Positions 45,301 to 54,436 are shown, numbered from the stretch's first letter. The stretch: DNA of 64,000 nucleotides from Neptuniibacter sp048548695 (GCF_048548695.1 NZ_JBLYIF010000006.1); one strand, 5' to 3'. Notes: a model not told the origin generated them from the letters alone. Made by a program: numbers and translations.

Positions 45301-46353
45301 ATGGATCAGCGTTTTGAACAGCTTAAAGGTTGGTTAACAGCAGTTTTGCCCCAGCAGCCGGGCTTTTCCGGTGATGAGTGGCAATTAGAACCGGTATCGG
45401 GTGATGCCAGTTTTCGGCGCTATTTTCGTGCCGTAACTCCGGAACAAAGCTGGATTGCAGTCGATGCACCGCCGGAGAAAGAGGATAGCCGGCCCTTTAT
45501 TGCGGTTGCAGAAGCACTTGCCCAGCACGCTGTAGCCGTGCCGGAAATCCATGCCAGTGATCTTGAGCAAGGTTTTATGCTGCTCAGTGATTTGGGTGAT
45601 GAACTTTATTTGGGGCGGTTAAACGGAGCGTCGGTTGATCAACTTTATGCTGAAGCTTTGCAAAGTTTGTTGCTGATTCAGGCATGTCCAGGCTTACTGC
45701 AGGGTGAATTGCCACAATATGATGAACCCCTGTTGAAGCGTGAAGTTGAACTGTTCCGTGAGTGGTTCTTGCAAGGGCTGCTGCAGCTAACTTTGAGTCC
45801 GCGGGAGCAGCAACAGCTGGATCATCTGTTTGCTGTGCTGATTGCCGCGGCGTTGGAGCAGCCCCGGGTATTCGTGCACCGGGATTATCACTCGCGTAAC
45901 TTGATGTATCGGCCAGATGACGCCCCAGGAGTCATTGATTTTCAGGATGCGGTTTATGGTCCCGTCACCTACGACTTAGTTTCTTTGCTGCGAGACTGCT
46001 ATATCGCCTGGCCCGCTGAGCAAGTATATGGCTGGGTGGAGGCGTTTCGCTTGTCTCTGCTGGCGCAGGGGCAGCCAGTTGCGGATAGCCAGCAATTTAA
46101 GCGCTGGTTTGATCTGATGGGTGCGCAGCGTCACCTCAAGGCGATTGGTATTTTTGCCCGTTTGAAATTGCGCGATGATAAACAGGGGTATCTGTCGGAC
46201 ATTCCGCGAACACTGCACTATCTGCTGCTTGAACTACCAGTTGATCAACAGCTAAGAGACGTGAATGACTGGCTGCAAAATAGAGTGATTCCGGCAATGG
46301 CGGACAGCGGCTATTGGTCAGACGTTGAACTCAAGCAGTGGTTGGCACGATGA
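45301..46353 (+). CDS. amgK: MurNAc/GlcNAc kinase AmgK
   Basis: A 350-aa aminoglycoside-phosphotransferase-fold kinase with the HRDYHSRNLMY catalytic loop and the metal-binding GVIDFQDAVYGP motif. In Pseudomonas relatives AmgK phosphorylates MurNAc at C1 for cell-wall recycling. The next gene, murU, completes that bypass, which strengthens the call. AGAGGA precedes the ATG. It is divergent from lptD across about 210 bases. Confidence 0.94.
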   Translation: MDQRFEQLKGWLTAVLPQQPGFSGDEWQLEPVSGDASFRRYFRAVTPEQSWIAVDAPPEKEDSRPFIAVAEALAQHAVAVPEIHASDLEQGFMLLSDLGDELYLGRLNGASVDQLYAEALQSLLLIQACPGLLQGELPQYDEPLLKREVELFREWFLQGLLQLTLSPREQQQLDHLFAVLIAAALEQPRVFVHRDYHSRNLMYRPDDAPGVIDFQDAVYGPVTYDLVSLLRDCYIAWPAEQVYGWVEAFRLSLLAQGQPVADSQQFKRWFDLMGAQRHLKAIGIFARLKLRDDKQGYLSDIPRTLHYLLLELPVDQQLRDVNDWLQNRVIPAMADSGYWSDVELKQWLAR

Positions 46354-47045
46354 AAGCTATGATTCTCGCGGCAGGGTTGGGTACCCGTATGCGCCCTTTG
46401 ACCCTGACGACTCCCAAACCCCTGTTGCCGGTCAATGGCATGCCGTTGATTGGGTATCATATTCGGCGTTTGCGAGCGTCGGGTATTACCGACATAGTCA
46501 TCAATCATGCCTGGCTTGGCGATAAGCTGGAATCGGCGCTGGGCGATGGTGCTCAGTTTGGTGTCTCAATCCGTTATTCTGCTGAGCAGGAACCACTGGA
46601 AACTGCCGGCGGTATCTGTCAGGCCCTACCTCTGCTGGTGGATGCGGAAAATGAGTCGTTTTTGGTGGTTAATGGTGATGTATTCACCAATTATCCGTTT
46701 CACCGGTTGCAGCGAGGACTGCCCGATCAAGGGCTTGCGCACTTGGTGCTGGTGGATAACCCCGCACACCATCTGGCTGGAGATTTTAGTTTGTCCGGCT
46801 CAGCAGTGATGGCTGAAGGCTCCAATGCCTTAACCTTCAGCGGTATCAGTTGTTTGTCCGCGCAACTGTTTGTCGGGCTTGAATCCGGTGCGCCGGCAGC
46901 GCTTGCCCCCATATTACGCGTGGCGATGGCGCAGGGCCGGGTCACGGGTGAACATTATTCTGGCTTCTGGGCGGATATCGGCACGCCCCAGCGGCTGGCC
47001 GAGATAGATGCTGCCGTGAAGGAGGGCTTGATCAGTGGCCTTTGA
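46350..47045 (+). CDS. murU: MurNAc-1-phosphate uridylyltransferase MurU
   Basis: Makes UDP-MurNAc from AmgK product, bypassing de novo synthesis (the route resistant to fosfomycin in Pseudomonas). The 231-aa nucleotidyltransferase begins MKAMILAAGLGTRMRPLTLT, with TPKPLLPVNG, EPLETAGGI and VVNGDVF downstream. The ATG at 46350 overlaps the amgK stop as ATGA; an ATG at 46338 lies within amgK and lacks family support. Confidence 0.95.
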   Translation: MKAMILAAGLGTRMRPLTLTTPKPLLPVNGMPLIGYHIRRLRASGITDIVINHAWLGDKLESALGDGAQFGVSIRYSAEQEPLETAGGICQALPLLVDAENESFLVVNGDVFTNYPFHRLQRGLPDQGLAHLVLVDNPAHHLAGDFSLSGSAVMAEGSNALTFSGISCLSAQLFVGLESGAPAALAPILRVAMAQGRVTGEHYSGFWADIGTPQRLAEIDAAVKEGLISGL

Positions 47046-47859
47046 TCCTCAAAGGGCAGGTGGCCAGATGGCCGAAGCCTATCAAAGACATACAGGCGCC
47101 ATTTTAATTGGTGCACTGATTGGTTTGTTTAGTGGTGGTTTTGTTGGCCTCTTATTGGGCGGGTTTGTGGGTTTCTTTATCAGCCGAGCGTTGAAAGGGA
47201 TGGCAAAGAAGGTCAATCCGCAGCTGCTGTTCTTTAAGGCCAGCTTCAGTGTGATGGGGCGTATTGCAAAATCGGATGGGCGCGTTACTGAACACGAAAT
47301 TCAGTTTGCCCGTACGGTTATGTCTCAGATGCGACTGGATGAGCTGCGGCGTAAAGAAGCGATAGATCATTTTACCCGTGGTAAGGATGAATTGTTTGAC
47401 CTGGAAGCTGAGCTGCGGCCTCTGGCGATCTTGTTGCGTCATCGGCCAGATGTGAAATTGATGTTTATCGAGATTCAGCTTCAGGCGGCGATGGCGGATG
47501 GTGATATCAGCGCGGCAGAACGTCAGGTGCTGGAGCGGGTATTTCGTGCATTGGAGTTTGGTAACGTTAATGTTGAAGAGGTCTTAGCTCGGGTTAAAGC
47601 GCAGCGTGACTTTTTCCGCCACGGGCAAGATGGTGGTGATCCCAAAATCTTGCTTAAGGATGCTTATGCAATTCTGGGTGTAACGGAAACGGCCACCGAT
47701 GCGGACGTGAAAAAAGCCTATCGCCGTCAGATGAGTCAACATCATCCGGATAAGCTGGTTTCCCGTGGTTTACCTGAAGAGATGCAAGAGCTTGCCAAAG
47801 AAAAATCTCAAGAGATCCAGGCCGCGTATGAACGGATTAAGAGCGCACGTCGTTCATGA
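47035..47859 (+). CDS. djlA: Co-chaperone DjlA
   Basis: A membrane-anchored DnaJ-like protein that stimulates DnaK. The 274-aa protein has one Gly-rich membrane segment near the N-terminus (GALIGLFSGGFVGLLLGGFVG), a TerB-like helical domain (about residues 60-180) and a C-terminal J domain with the HPD motif (QHHPDKL). The GTG start overlaps the murU end and is served by an AAGGAGG site inside murU. Confidence 0.95.
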   Translation: MAFDPQRAGGQMAEAYQRHTGAILIGALIGLFSGGFVGLLLGGFVGFFISRALKGMAKKVNPQLLFFKASFSVMGRIAKSDGRVTEHEIQFARTVMSQMRLDELRRKEAIDHFTRGKDELFDLEAELRPLAILLRHRPDVKLMFIEIQLQAAMADGDISAAERQVLERVFRALEFGNVNVEEVLARVKAQRDFFRHGQDGGDPKILLKDAYAILGVTETATDADVKKAYRRQMSQHHPDKLVSRGLPEEMQELAKEKSQEIQAAYERIKSARRS

Positions 47860-48886
47860 TGCCGGGGGGTGTCTGAGGTTTTTTGGCAGGTGTCGCAGGT
47901 GTCGGTTTTGGTACCGGCTCGGCGTTAATAATCCAGCGCTTAATTGCGCCACGCAGATGTTTTAGCAGCCGGGTATCACTGGCTTCGGCGCTGATAAACG
48001 GCGCCAGTTCACGTTGGTGATAGAAATTCATGCCCTCTCTGCGTGCCAGTATGGCGCGCTGTTGTGCGGTAGCGTTTGCTTGAGGTGTGAGTTGGCGAGT
48101 GCGGTGGTACAGGTCCAGGGTGGTGATTTTTACCTTAGCCAGTTGCGCTAACAGGGCAGGTGCTGAGGGGTGAGCAAAAGGTTCCGTGTCGAGCATTACC
48201 AAGCGCAGATCATTACTGTCTTGCAACTGCAGGACGCTATCGATGGCCAGGGGAGCTCCCTGACCTATGCCTAACAGCACAACTCGCTTGTCATTTTGCT
48301 GCTGCAGGTGAACCAGTGCGGCAGCGATAGATTGCCGGGTTTGCGCCAGGTAACGGTCAAAATCTGCGCTGGAATCACTGTTGTTTTCGGTATTAGAGGC
48401 TGCTGCGGTACTGGCGGCAACAGTCGATGTTGCAACGCTGGCAGCGCCGGAGGCCAGCTCAGTCAGCGTGGGTAAGCTGCGTGCTGGCGTCGCTGGTGTT
48501 GGCGCGGGTGGCAAGTAGATTGCGAGTGTGTCCCAGCCATGCTCTGCCAGTCCCCGCCGCAATGTCCGGGTGTGTTCCGGCCAGTCTGGGTGGGTTTGCT
48601 GATCCGGTAGCAGCAGAATGGAACCCAGGGCCTCTGGTTGTTCCGCGCGGTGTAAGAAACCGACAACCCCGCCGGCGGGGCTGTCTAATTGCAATACTTC
48701 ATCACCGGGTAATACCACTTCAGTTAGTTGCTGTTTGAGTGTTGCGCTAGGATTGGGCTGAAATCGCGGTGGTATCACTGTACTCGGCTGGGCCGCGCTG
48801 CTGGCAGGCTCCTCAGCGAGGGTGGTGGCCCCTGTTAGCAAGCAGGTAGCAGTGCAGGCAATCATTAAAGCATGGCGCAGTGGCAT
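47837..48886 (-). CDS. DUF3530 family secreted protein
   Basis: A 349-aa protein with a signal peptide (MPLRHALMIACTATCLLTGATTLAEE) and an alpha/beta-hydrolase-like core: SILLLPDQQTHPDWPEHTRTLRR near residue 85, and a nucleophile-elbow-like GIGQGAP with Gln in place of Ser. An Ala/Ser/Thr-rich insertion (about residues 135-170) and a Pro-rich tail stand out. DUF3530 proteins have no proven activity, and the missing serine suggests this one is not a classical hydrolase. The 3' end overlaps djlA by 23 bases, convergently. Confidence 0.82.
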   Translation of the reverse strand: MPLRHALMIACTATCLLTGATTLAEEPASSAAQPSTVIPPRFQPNPSATLKQQLTEVVLPGDEVLQLDSPAGGVVGFLHRAEQPEALGSILLLPDQQTHPDWPEHTRTLRRGLAEHGWDTLAIYLPPAPTPATPARSLPTLTELASGAASVATSTVAASTAAASNTENNSDSSADFDRYLAQTRQSIAAALVHLQQQNDKRVVLLGIGQGAPLAIDSVLQLQDSNDLRLVMLDTEPFAHPSAPALLAQLAKVKITTLDLYHRTRQLTPQANATAQQRAILARREGMNFYHQRELAPFISAEASDTRLLKHLRGAIKRWIINAEPVPKPTPATPAKKPQTPPGIMNDVRS

Positions 48887-49050
48887 CAGTTTTACCTTCC
48901 GGAACTGTTTTCAGGGTTCAGATTATCCGTAAGCGCAGGGTGACAGCAACCACTGATGTTCGATGCGGGTTTGTCAGGTCGTTTTAAGGCAGATAGTTTG
49001 TAACTGAGCTGTTAAAATGGCCGCCTGATTAACCAGCGGATAGCTTACTC

Positions 49051-49728
49051 ATGTCTGATTTTCTCATCGCGCCTTCCATACTTTCAGCCGATTTCGCCCG
49101 TCTTGGTGAAGAGGTAGACGCTGTCCTGGCAGCCGGTGCCGATATCGTGCATTTTGATGTAATGGATAACCATTACGTGCCCAACCTGACGATCGGTCCA
49201 ATGGTGTGTCAGGCGTTACGAAAATACGGTGTGACTGCGCCGATTGATGTGCACCTGATGGTCAAGCCGGTTGACCGGATTATTGGTGATTTTATTGAAG
49301 CAGGCGCCAGTTATATTACCTTTCATCCGGAAGGGAGTGACCACGTAGACCGTTCCCTGCAGATGATTCGCGCTGGTGGTTGCAAGTCGGGCCTGGTATT
49401 TAACCCGGCAACCCCACTGTCACATCTCGAGTATGTGATGGATAAGGTTGATATGATCTTGCTAATGTCTGTAAACCCAGGCTTTGGCGGGCAGAAATTT
49501 ATTCCGGGTACCCTGGATAAGTTGCGTCAGGCGCGTGAGCTGATCCGCCAGAGTGGTCGTGATATTCGTCTGGAAATTGACGGTGGAGTGGGTGTTGGCA
49601 ATATCCGTGAAATTGCAGAGGCGGGTGCTGACACTTTTGTTGCCGGCTCAGCAATTTTTAATACCGATAATTACGCGGATACTCTACGCCAGATGCGTGA
49701 ACAGCTGGCGGCGGCAGAGCTAAGCTGA
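49051..49728 (+). CDS. rpe: Ribulose-phosphate 3-epimerase
   Basis: Interconverts ribulose-5-phosphate and xylulose-5-phosphate. The 225-aa TIM barrel has IAPSILSADFARLGEEV, HFDVMDNHYVPNLTIGP (metal ligands His and Asp), DVHLMV, MSVNPGFGGQKF and LEIDGGV. It is followed directly by gph, sharing the stop/start junction. Confidence 0.98.
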   Translation: MSDFLIAPSILSADFARLGEEVDAVLAAGADIVHFDVMDNHYVPNLTIGPMVCQALRKYGVTAPIDVHLMVKPVDRIIGDFIEAGASYITFHPEGSDHVDRSLQMIRAGGCKSGLVFNPATPLSHLEYVMDKVDMILLMSVNPGFGGQKFIPGTLDKLRQARELIRQSGRDIRLEIDGGVGVGNIREIAEAGADTFVAGSAIFNTDNYADTLRQMREQLAAAELS

Positions 49729-50405
49729 TGCGCAACCTGTTTGACGGTCAGCTGCCGCAGCTGGTGATGTTTGATCTGGACGGCACGCTGGTGGACAGTG
49801 TGCCTGATCTGGCAGTGGCGGTGGACCGGATGCTGCAGGCGTTGGACCGGCCTGTCGCCGGCGAACAGAAAGTGCGACAGTGGGTTGGCAATGGTGCTGC
49901 TGTTCTGGTTCAGCGTGCCTTGAGTGGTGCCATTAAAGTAGAACCTCAACTTGATGCGGCTCTTACCAAACGGGCCCTGGCATTGTTTATGTCGTTTTAT
50001 GCCGAAGCCACCGCCGAGCACAGTGTGCTTTATCCTGGCGTCCGCAGTTGCTTAGATCAATTGCAACAGGCTGGTGTGGCCCTAGGCCTGGTGACCAATA
50101 AACCGATCTGTTTTACCACCCCTTTGTTAGCACAGCTTGGTCTGTCATCTTACTTTGCAGTTGTCTTGGGTGGGGACAGTGTGGCGGTGAAAAAGCCGGA
50201 TCCACAAATGCTGTTCGCTTGCCTGCAAGCCGCTGAGGTGGCACCTGAGATGAGCTTGATGGTTGGTGATTCAAAAAATGATGTCTTGGCAGCTCGCGCG
50301 GCGGGCTGTCCGGTTGCCTGTGTGAGCTATGGTTACAATCATGGTGAATCGATTGTTGCATCTTCTCCGGACCTGCTGGTCGATTCGTTAATGGAACTAT
50401 GTTGA
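49728..50405 (+). CDS. gph: Phosphoglycolate phosphatase
   Basis: A 225-aa HAD hydrolase that removes 2-phosphoglycolate. Motif I is MFDLDGTLVDSVPDL, motif II is around LVTNKP, and motifs III/IV are KKPDPQ and MVGDSKNDVLAARAAG. The rpe-gph-trpE neighbourhood is conserved in gammaproteobacteria. Its last 67 bases overlap the 3' end of nhaR on the other strand. Confidence 0.95.
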   Translation: MRNLFDGQLPQLVMFDLDGTLVDSVPDLAVAVDRMLQALDRPVAGEQKVRQWVGNGAAVLVQRALSGAIKVEPQLDAALTKRALALFMSFYAEATAEHSVLYPGVRSCLDQLQQAGVALGLVTNKPICFTTPLLAQLGLSSYFAVVLGGDSVAVKKPDPQMLFACLQAAEVAPEMSLMVGDSKNDVLAARAAGCPVACVSYGYNHGESIVASSPDLLVDSLMELC

Positions 50406-51292
50406 TGCAGGATGTTGCGGGCGATATTGGTGATTGCTAATACAGCGGGGTGGCTTAAGCGACGTTCCAGCGAAATCGCGTAAAACCGTTCACGAATCTC
50501 TTCAATAACCCCTACCGACTCGACCTGGTAAAGGCTCGAAATCTCTCTGCTGATCGCACTGGGGCCACAAAACAGTCCTCGCCCTGCCTGACCAAAGGTG
50601 GCCAGCAATGCATTATCAACACATTCCGCTACCACTTTGGGGCGGTATTCATGCTGTTGGAACCAGCGCCACAGGTTGCTGCCTAGCATGGTATCTGGGG
50701 TTGGCATCAACATGGGCGCGCCATCGAGGGACTTAGGGAACCTTGGGGTAACCTGTTTTGCCACAGCTTTTTTTGCGAATAGACAGATACTGGATTCCCC
50801 CAAAAGGTGATTATAGGCCCGTACGTGGAACGTTGAATCCACCGGTCGGTCGGTGAGTACCAGGTCTACCCGTTGCGCCGTCAAATCAGCCAGCAGAGAT
50901 TCCATCGAGCCCTCCCGGCATTCCAACCGAATCGGCTCGTCCAGATCGAATATCGGCTCCAGCAGGCGATAAGCAATTTGTTTTGGCATTGCATCGGTGA
51001 TGCCGATGGCAAACCGATTTAACGGACTATCGCTGCGTAACTGTTCCTGCATGGCATCGCCAATAGCAAAGATCTGTCTGGCGTAATCACGGATGCGCCG
51101 ACCGGCAGGTGTCAGTTCCAGTCCTCGCCCCTGTTTTTGCAGCAAAGTACAGTTAAGTTGCGCTTCCAGCAGACGCAGCTGTCCGGAAATGGTCTGAGGC
51201 GTCAGGTTCAGACGCTCGCTTGCTTGGCTAATGGAGCCTTCTTCTGCCACAGTGAGGAAGTAACGCAGGTGTTTATAGTTTAGATTGTCCAT
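50339..51292 (-). CDS. nhaR: LysR-family regulator NhaR
   Basis: A 317-aa LysR-type activator with an N-terminal winged helix (LNYKHLRYFLTVAEEGSISQASERLNLTPQTISGQLRLLE) and a substrate-binding-like C-terminal domain. The TPQTISGQ recognition helix, RGLELTPAGR and CVDNALLATFGQ segments match NhaR, which senses Na+ and activates nhaA in E. coli. It is divergent from nhaA. The C-terminal tail (INESTSRSGEDAT) is encoded within the gph overlap. Confidence 0.92.
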   Translation of the reverse strand: MDNLNYKHLRYFLTVAEEGSISQASERLNLTPQTISGQLRLLEAQLNCTLLQKQGRGLELTPAGRRIRDYARQIFAIGDAMQEQLRSDSPLNRFAIGITDAMPKQIAYRLLEPIFDLDEPIRLECREGSMESLLADLTAQRVDLVLTDRPVDSTFHVRAYNHLLGESSICLFAKKAVAKQVTPRFPKSLDGAPMLMPTPDTMLGSNLWRWFQQHEYRPKVVAECVDNALLATFGQAGRGLFCGPSAISREISSLYQVESVGVIEEIRERFYAISLERRLSHPAVLAITNIARNILHQHSSINESTSRSGEDATIDSP

Positions 51293-51294
51293 AG

Positions 51295-51332
51295 TTCGAA
51301 AAATACGAAATAATTACAGTTAATATTCGAAT
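51295..51332. promoter_or_regulatory. Dyads in the nhaR-nhaA intergenic region
   Basis: TTCGAAAAATACGAA (51295-51309) and ATTCGAAT (51325-51332) are two related AT-rich dyads next to the nhaR start. They are plausible LysR-type binding sites, with a possible nhaA -10 box TATACT at 51354-51359. Binding is inferred from position and symmetry only. Confidence 0.45.
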
Positions 51333-51436
51333 TTTATTTATACGTTAGATGTCTATACTTTTCCATACAGACTGGCGCAAACAGAGTTGATTGAAGTCAC
51401 GTCTCAAACATCTCTTTGTCTGTGTTCACATGACAG

Positions 51437-51483
51437 CACTCAAACGAGTGAATTGCTCTTCCCCGGCGTTGCCGGGGTTTTTT
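51437..51483 (+). terminator. Intrinsic terminator in the nhaA leader
   Basis: CCCCGGC-GTT-GCCGGGG (51461-51477) is followed by six T residues (51478-51483), a textbook intrinsic terminator ending 13 bases before the nhaA ATG. A smaller hairpin, CACTC-AAAC-GAGTG (51437-51450), precedes it. Because nhaR reads the other way and no gene ends upstream on this strand, the terminator lies in the nhaA 5' leader and probably controls it. Confidence 0.82.
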
Positions 51484-51496
51484 CCGGATATAAAAC

Positions 51497-52669
51497 ATGC
51501 AGAAACTAAAAGCCCTGTTACAACATGAATCTGCCGGTGGTGTGCTGCTTTGTCTGGCCATGCTGATGGCAATGTTTATGGCCAACAGCTTCTTGGATAA
51601 TGAGTACCGCTCAATTCTTAATCTTCCAGTTGAGGTTCGGGTGGGTAATTTGCAACTCGCTAAGCCATTGCTGTTGTGGATTAACGATGGCTTGATGGCA
51701 GTGTTTTTCTTCCTGGTCGGTTTGGAAGTAAAGCGTGAAGTGTTGGTGGGTCAGTTATCTCGACCGTCACAAATTGTTTTGCCGGGGGTTGCAGCTGTCG
51801 GCGGAATGCTGGTGCCTGCACTGGTATTTGTGTTCTTTAATTATGGTGATGCGGCATCCATGCGCGGCTGGGCAATTCCTACTGCGACAGATATAGCGTT
51901 TGCGCTGGGTGTCTTGACCTTGTTGGGATCTCGAGTGCCAACGTCCCTCAAACTGTTCCTGATGGCACTGGCAATTATTGATGACCTGGGTGCCATTATT
52001 ATCATTGCGTTGTTCTATACCTCTGAATTGTCGGAGGCTTCACTGATGCTGGCATCTGTCTGTGTTCTGGTACTGGTGATGATGAACCGCTTGGGTGTTA
52101 CCCGTGTGGCCGCCTACATTCTGGTGGGTGTGGTGTTGTGGATCAGTGTATTGAAATCGGGTGTACATGCGACACTGGCGGGTGTGGTATTGGCTTTTGC
52201 TATCCCTCTGCGTGATCGTAAACAACCGGGCCATTCGCCGTTGCAAGAACTTGAACACGCACTGCAGCCCTGGGTGACCTATATGATTTTGCCAGTGTTC
52301 GCATTTGCCAACGCGGGCGTTTCGCTGTCAGGTATGTCGGTTGAGAGCTTGTTGCAGCCGGTACCGTTGGGCATTGCACTGGGGTTATTTGTTGGTAAGC
52401 AGCTGGGTGTGTTTTTGTTCAGTGCGGCTGCTATCCGCATGGGAGTGGCAGTCATGCCTCAGGGCAGTAGTTGGCTGGCACTTTACGCGGTGTCTATCCT
52501 AACGGGTATTGGTTTTACGATGAGTCTGTTTATTGACTCCCTGGCCTACGCGGGCATTGAGCAGATGTTTGCTTCTGCCGATCGTCTGGCCGTGCTGATT
52601 GGCTCGTTTGCTTCTGCCGTGGTTGGGGTGGTGTTGCTGCATATGGCGGTGCGCAAGCGTGAGGCTTAA
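51497..52669 (+). CDS. nhaA: Na+/H+ antiporter NhaA
   Basis: Exports Na+ (or Li+) in exchange for protons across the inner membrane. The 390-aa protein has about 12 membrane segments and the family motifs: the VGLEVKREVLVGQLS loop, PTATDIAFALGVLTLLGSRVP and LAIIDDLGAIIIIALFYT, where the paired Asp residues (IDD) are the ion-binding site. It is controlled in all likelihood by the divergent NhaR. The ATG has only a weak ribosome site, just downstream of the leader terminator. Confidence 0.97.
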   Translation: MQKLKALLQHESAGGVLLCLAMLMAMFMANSFLDNEYRSILNLPVEVRVGNLQLAKPLLLWINDGLMAVFFFLVGLEVKREVLVGQLSRPSQIVLPGVAAVGGMLVPALVFVFFNYGDAASMRGWAIPTATDIAFALGVLTLLGSRVPTSLKLFLMALAIIDDLGAIIIIALFYTSELSEASLMLASVCVLVLVMMNRLGVTRVAAYILVGVVLWISVLKSGVHATLAGVVLAFAIPLRDRKQPGHSPLQELEHALQPWVTYMILPVFAFANAGVSLSGMSVESLLQPVPLGIALGLFVGKQLGVFLFSAAAIRMGVAVMPQGSSWLALYAVSILTGIGFTMSLFIDSLAYAGIEQMFASADRLAVLIGSFASAVVGVVLLHMAVRKREA

Positions 52670-52707
52670 CCTGACCATGTCGGTTGATTAGAAACTCAGC
52701 CTGCTAT

Positions 52708-52751
52708 ATGGTTTGGGGCATTCCATGAACTCCAGAATGCCCTAAAACCAT
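52708..52751. repeat. Long imperfect hairpin after nhaA
   Basis: ATGGTTTGGGGCATTC faces GAATGCCCTAAAACCAT across an 11-base loop; the eight inner pairs (GGGCATTC/GAATGCCC) are perfect. No T-tract follows. It lies 39 bases after the nhaA stop and about 200 bases before trpE. The remaining sequence to trpE shows no gene or clear attenuator. Confidence 0.7.
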
Positions 52752-52951
52752 GAACAGCGCCTCTCTACATTATTTTTTCTCTCCTGCTGCCTCGCAGTAC
52801 GGATCTTCATGTCGATGGCGAGCCTGTCTATAAGCTTGGCCCGATATCGTGCCAAATTCCGTATATGGCGTTGAATTTTTTGTCTGTTGTACCTGACGCC
52901 AATTTTCCTGTCGATGCACCCCCTATCCATCGGGGTAGTTGAGAGAACAGC

Positions 52952-54436
52952 ATGAACCAAGAACAATTCGATGCCCTGGCAGCACAAAACTACAATCGTA
53001 TTCCAGTTACGCGTGAAGTGTTGGCAGATCTGGATACACCGTTGTCTACCTATCTAAAACTGGCCAATGGACCATACAGCTATTTGCTTGAATCGGTCGA
53101 AGGCGGTGAGAAATGGGGGCGTTATTCGATTATCGGTCTGCCGTGTCGCACAGTTTTGCGTGCTTTTGGCAGTCAGATCACAGTGACCACCGATGGTGAG
53201 GTGGTAGAGCAACTGGAACAGGAAGACGCGCTGGCGTTTGTAGAAACGTTTCAGCAGCGTTATCGGGTGCCTGAATTGCCGGGCCTGCCGTTGTTTAACG
53301 GTGGTCTGGTGGGATATTTTGGTTATGACACGGTGCGTTATGTCGAGAAACGGTTGCGGGATAGCTGTCCCGAGGACGTGTTGGGTACGCCGGATATCCT
53401 GCTGATGGTGTCGGATGAGCTGGTGGTGTTTGATAACCTGGCTGGCAAACTGATTCTGATTGTACATGCTGATCCGGCGGAGCCCGAAGCGTTGCACAAG
53501 GCGCAACAACGACTCAATGACCAGGTCGCTCAACTGAGGGCGGCGATCCCTTTCGAAGAAACGCCTCCGGGAGAGGCTCGGCACGTTGATGAATCTGAAT
53601 TCAAATCCAGTTTTGGTGAGCAGGCCTTTAAGAATGCGGTAAGCCAGCTCAAAGAGTATGTGCTGGATGGCGATATCATGCAGTGTGTGATCTCTCAAAG
53701 GATGTCGATTCCCTTTAGCAGCAAGCCTCTGGACCTTTATCGGGCCCTGCGTTGCTTGAACCCGTCACCCTATATGTATGCACTTAACCTGGGAGATTTT
53801 CATGTGGTGGGGTCTTCACCGGAAATTCTTGCTCGGGTGGAAGGGGGGGTAGTGACGGTGCGGCCAATTGCGGGTACACGCAAGCGTGGTGCCACTCCGG
53901 AAGAAGATCTGGCGATGGAGCAGGAGTTGTTGGCTGATCCGAAAGAGGTAGCTGAGCATCTTATGCTGATCGACCTAGGGCGCAATGATGTAGGCCGTGT
54001 GGCAGAAGTGGGCGGTGTCGAACTGACCGATAAAATGGTGATAGAGCGGTATTCCCATGTCATGCATATCGTTTCTAATGTGAACGGTAAACTGAAGCCG
54101 GATGTCAGCGCCATGGATGTGCTTCGTGCAACGTTACCGGCGGGCACCCTTAGTGGTGCGCCTAAGGTGCGGGCGATGGAAATTATTGATGAAATGGAGC
54201 CGGTAAAACGGGGTGTGTATGGCGGAGCAGTCGGCTATCTATCCTGGAATGGTAATATGGATACCGCTATCGCCATTCGTACCGCAGTGATCAAAGATGA
54301 TGTGCTGCATATTCAGGCCGGGGCGGGCATTGTCGCGGATTCTATTCCTCGTCTGGAGTGGAAAGAGACCATGAATAAGGGGCGGGCAGTGTTCAGTGCA
54401 GTGGCAATGGTCGAGAAGGGACTGGATAACCTTTAA
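52952..54436 (+). CDS. trpE: Anthranilate synthase component I
   Basis: Makes anthranilate from chorismate with TrpG. The 494-aa protein carries the Trp feedback site (YSYLLESVEGGEKWGRYS), the catalytic PIAGTRKRG and LIDLGRNDVGRVAEVG segments and the MEIIDEMEPVKRGVYGGAVGY end. The rpe-gph-trpE order is as in Pseudomonas, although nhaR/nhaA are inserted here. Its glutaminase partner trpG is 1.4 kb downstream, beyond chrA. Confidence 0.98.
   Translation: MNQEQFDALAAQNYNRIPVTREVLADLDTPLSTYLKLANGPYSYLLESVEGGEKWGRYSIIGLPCRTVLRAFGSQITVTTDGEVVEQLEQEDALAFVETFQQRYRVPELPGLPLFNGGLVGYFGYDTVRYVEKRLRDSCPEDVLGTPDILLMVSDELVVFDNLAGKLILIVHADPAEPEALHKAQQRLNDQVAQLRAAIPFEETPPGEARHVDESEFKSSFGEQAFKNAVSQLKEYVLDGDIMQCVISQRMSIPFSSKPLDLYRALRCLNPSPYMYALNLGDFHVVGSSPEILARVEGGVVTVRPIAGTRKRGATPEEDLAMEQELLADPKEVAEHLMLIDLGRNDVGRVAEVGGVELTDKMVIERYSHVMHIVSNVNGKLKPDVSAMDVLRATLPAGTLSGAPKVRAMEIIDEMEPVKRGVYGGAVGYLSWNGNMDTAIAIRTAVIKDDVLHIQAGAGIVADSIPRLEWKETMNKGRAVFSAVAMVEKGLDNL

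Noticed and set aside
52708..52728. Short ORF with one Trp codon before trpE (M-V-W-G-I-P), a possible trp leader peptide
   Set aside because: Only one Trp codon, no ribosome site, no following U-tract terminator, and about 220 bases from trpE. It is part of the hairpin arm after nhaA.
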